NCBI GenBank assembly: GCA_963966185.1
Contig: CAWZYM010000295.1
Span: forward strand, 817,001 to 881,000
DNA: 64,000 nt
Direction: 5' to 3'
Origin: Rhabditoides inermis
Lineage: Eukaryota > Nematoda > Chromadorea > Rhabditida > Rhabditidae
Shown: one piece after another, positions 62,129 to 64,000 of the stretch
Numbering within the stretch: position 1 is the first letter of the stretch
How the letters are laid out: every line of letters starts with the position of its first letter
Position numbers and translations under genes: made by a program
Notes under the pieces: model-generated
Database searches by the model: none
Told to the model about the DNA's origin: nothing
Seen by the model: only the letters and a program-made list of their open reading frames with translations

Positions 62129-62775
62129 CTCCTTCCCTCTACTCTCCTTCTGCAGGGCAGCCGCAACGATGCGACCGTGGAGGATGTGGAGGAGGGTGCC
62201 GGAGGTACGCCCATGTCCCGCCCATCTAAGCCCCGCCCCTTTTTTGCAGGAAAGGCCAAGGGGAAACGAGCGGGAAGCAAGAAGAATAAGGGAGCCGACG
62301 CGACTCGTGAGGAGGCGTCAGACAAAAACCGCGAGAAGAGCTGCATCGCTCCCGTCGACTCTGGTACGGTAGTCACGGTGGTTATTGTACCTACAGTACC
62401 TCTTCCTCTTCAGCCAGAGCGATCTCCGACTTTGTCAGCCACATCTCCAGCCTAGGTACTAGAGATTACGGTAGCAGCGGCGTGTACCGTATACCTAGGC
62501 GCGGACGGGTGCCGGAAGCAGTACGAGTCAGTGAAGGGCTACGAGCCGCCCGACAAGTGCTACACCACCTTCCTACAGAACGCCACCAAGAACCGATACG
62601 TGGTGCGGGGCGCCGAACGCCCGACAATAACCGGGCCCGTTGCAGGACGTGATGTGCCAGGAGACGACTCGGGTGAAACTGCAAGTGGAGCCCGGACACA
62701 ACGACTACATTCACGCGAATTGGGTGAAGCTGGACGGATGCAACCGAAACTACATCGCCACGCAGGTGAGCTCTC

Positions 62776-62826
<51 letters not shown>

Positions 62827-63736
62827 CCTTCCTCTTTCCCCAGGGTCCTCTTGATGAGACTATCGAGGACTTTTGGCGTATGGTGTTCTTCGAGAACGTC
62901 AACGTCGTCATCATGCTGTGCAAGACGATCGAAGACGGTACTGTAGCTACCGTAACTTACCATAATCTCCTGATTCAGGCAAGGCTAAGTGCGCGCAATA
63001 CTGGCCGCTTGAGGTCGCCAGCTACAAGACATATGGAAAGGTATACGGTACCTACAGTACCCTGCGTTACTGTACTCCGAATTCAGATGTTCATCAACAA
63101 CAAGAAGAGCGAGAACGACGACAAGTTCACCATTTACACACTGGAGGTGCTGCCCGAGGGATGCTCCAACAGTAACATTGTCAAGGTAGGGTGTTACTGT
63201 ATCTACCGTACCCTACCGTATACCTAGCTCTTCCACCTGACCTCGTGGCCAGATAGAGGAGTGGCGCTGTCTGCCCGCACTGTTCTTCGACTCATGCGCG
63301 GAGTCGGATCCGACAAACTGGCGACCGGACCGGTACCGTAGCCGCTGGGTTACTGTAGTTACCGATACCGTATAGGTAGTGTGTCACTGTTCGGCGGGCA
63401 TTGGCCGGACGGGCACGATTATCATGATCGATTGGATTCTGCATCAGCTGTTCACCAAGGGAGTCCCCGTCGACCCGGTCGACCTCATGAAGACACTCAG
63501 GTACGGTAGCATCACTCTACCGTAACCCATACATTCGTCGCAGGAATCAGCGCCTCTCGGCCGTGCAGACGGACGGACAGTGGCTCTTCCTGCTGTCGAC
63601 CGTCATCGAGTACATTACGGTAATCGATAATCGTTATTGATTGATTATCGATCGCCTGCAGATCAAGCAGCCGAAGCACTTGGATGCGGGGAAGAAGTTC
63701 ATCAATGATGTCGTCAAGGCGGGCTTGGCATCTTAG
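62006..63736 (+). CDS. Cytosolic protein tyrosine phosphatase, active-site residues intact
   Basis: Classical single-domain PTP that removes phosphate from phosphotyrosine. Exons: 62006-62041, 62156-62204, 62250-62363, 62414-62455, 62499-62599, 62646-62765, 62844-62937, 62979-63040, 63087-63185, 63228-63332, 63376-63500, 63544-63619, 63662-63736 (1098 nt, 365 residues, in frame). A basic Lys-rich head (MPPKKKAVTRKK, AKGKRAGSKKNK) precedes the domain. Landmarks: KNRY, DYIHANWVKLDGCNRNYIATQGPL, EDFWRMVF, the WPD loop (TSWPDRGVA), the P-loop HCSAGIGRTGT with catalytic Cys and Arg, and Q-loop VQTDGQW. All catalytic residues are present, so it should be active. The layout resembles the large nematode family of small PTPs, many germline-linked (inference). 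No acceptor-like AG abuts the ATG, unlike the other genes. Introns are tiny and made of TACnGTA words. Confidence 0.5.
62775..62823 (+). repeat. (CT)n tract in PTP intron 6
   Basis: A near-pure CT run directly upstream of acceptor CCCCAG; a similar run at 62087-62125 fills intron 1. Both lie in gene sense before the acceptor. Confidence 0.5.
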
Positions 63737-64000
63737 GGAGAGGGATAGGAGAGGGGACAAGTAGATGACTAACCAACAGAAACCGGCCAAGCCACACACT
63801 ATCAACGCCAACTTACCACTTACAAAATTCACACGCCATGTTTTGCCAGAGATAAAGTGTTCTTATAATGTCTTGTCATTGTGTAATTATCTATGCAGTA
63901 ATTGTTTTTGAATTAAGTAATACCTCGATGGGTATCATATTTCATATACATATTTGTGCATTTGTTCTATTGCGGCAATGATTGAAACGAGGAGAGAGAG

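Overview
The window is an intron-dense animal genome segment that looks nematode. Seven spliced protein-coding genes can be read exon by exon. Six of their start codons lie 0-15 nt downstream of an AG splice acceptor, the pattern expected of spliced-leader trans-splicing, and the homologues are those of Caenorhabditis-type nematodes (a VAB-19/KANK, a DAB-1, a KLP-3-type kinesin-14 and an expanded-family cytosolic tyrosine phosphatase). The very high exon number recalls diplogastrid nematodes more than C. elegans, but that placement is inference.

Layout. Minus strand 955-15268: KANK/VAB-19 in 33 exons, from a KN motif at the N-terminus to five ankyrin repeats at the C-terminus. Minus 16168-24334: a ZCCHC9-like protein with four zinc knuckles, with an alternative first exon near 24.8 kb. 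Minus 25053-25187: an unrecognised intronless 44-residue ORF behind a TATA box. Plus 27484-33777: an SDR42E1-like membrane-anchored 3beta-HSD/SDR enzyme whose model has two unresolved phase breaks. 34.1-36.05 kb: about 83 copies of a 23-bp GC-rich minisatellite that is open in several frames. 36.7-41.3 kb: a transposon graveyard in which a 5'-truncated CR1/Jockey-type LINE (plus) is nested inside a decayed Ty3/gypsy pol (minus), followed by the C-terminal end of another LINE. Minus 42154-46503: a Disabled (Dab) clathrin adaptor. Plus 51166-53225: an ANKRD29-like all-ankyrin protein carrying an antisense tRNA-Phe(GAA) in intron 3. Minus 53550-58854: a C-terminal-motor kinesin-14, convergent with ANKRD29 (324 bp apart). 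Plus 62006-63736: an apparently active protein tyrosine phosphatase.

The genes do not form one pathway, though KANK (cortical adhesion), Dab (endocytic adaptor) and kinesin-14 (minus-end motor) all act at the cell cortex or cytoskeleton. No operon is convincing. The most unusual material is non-coding: recurring intronic words of several classes (TACGTTTCAC, TACnGTA, GATCTACC, ATTGATT), three GC-AG introns supported by reading phase, strongly strand-biased CT tracts before acceptors, at least two dispersed repeat families shared between distant introns, and the minisatellite ORF with its own TATA-like promoter. All gene names rest on motif recognition by eye; no database search was run.
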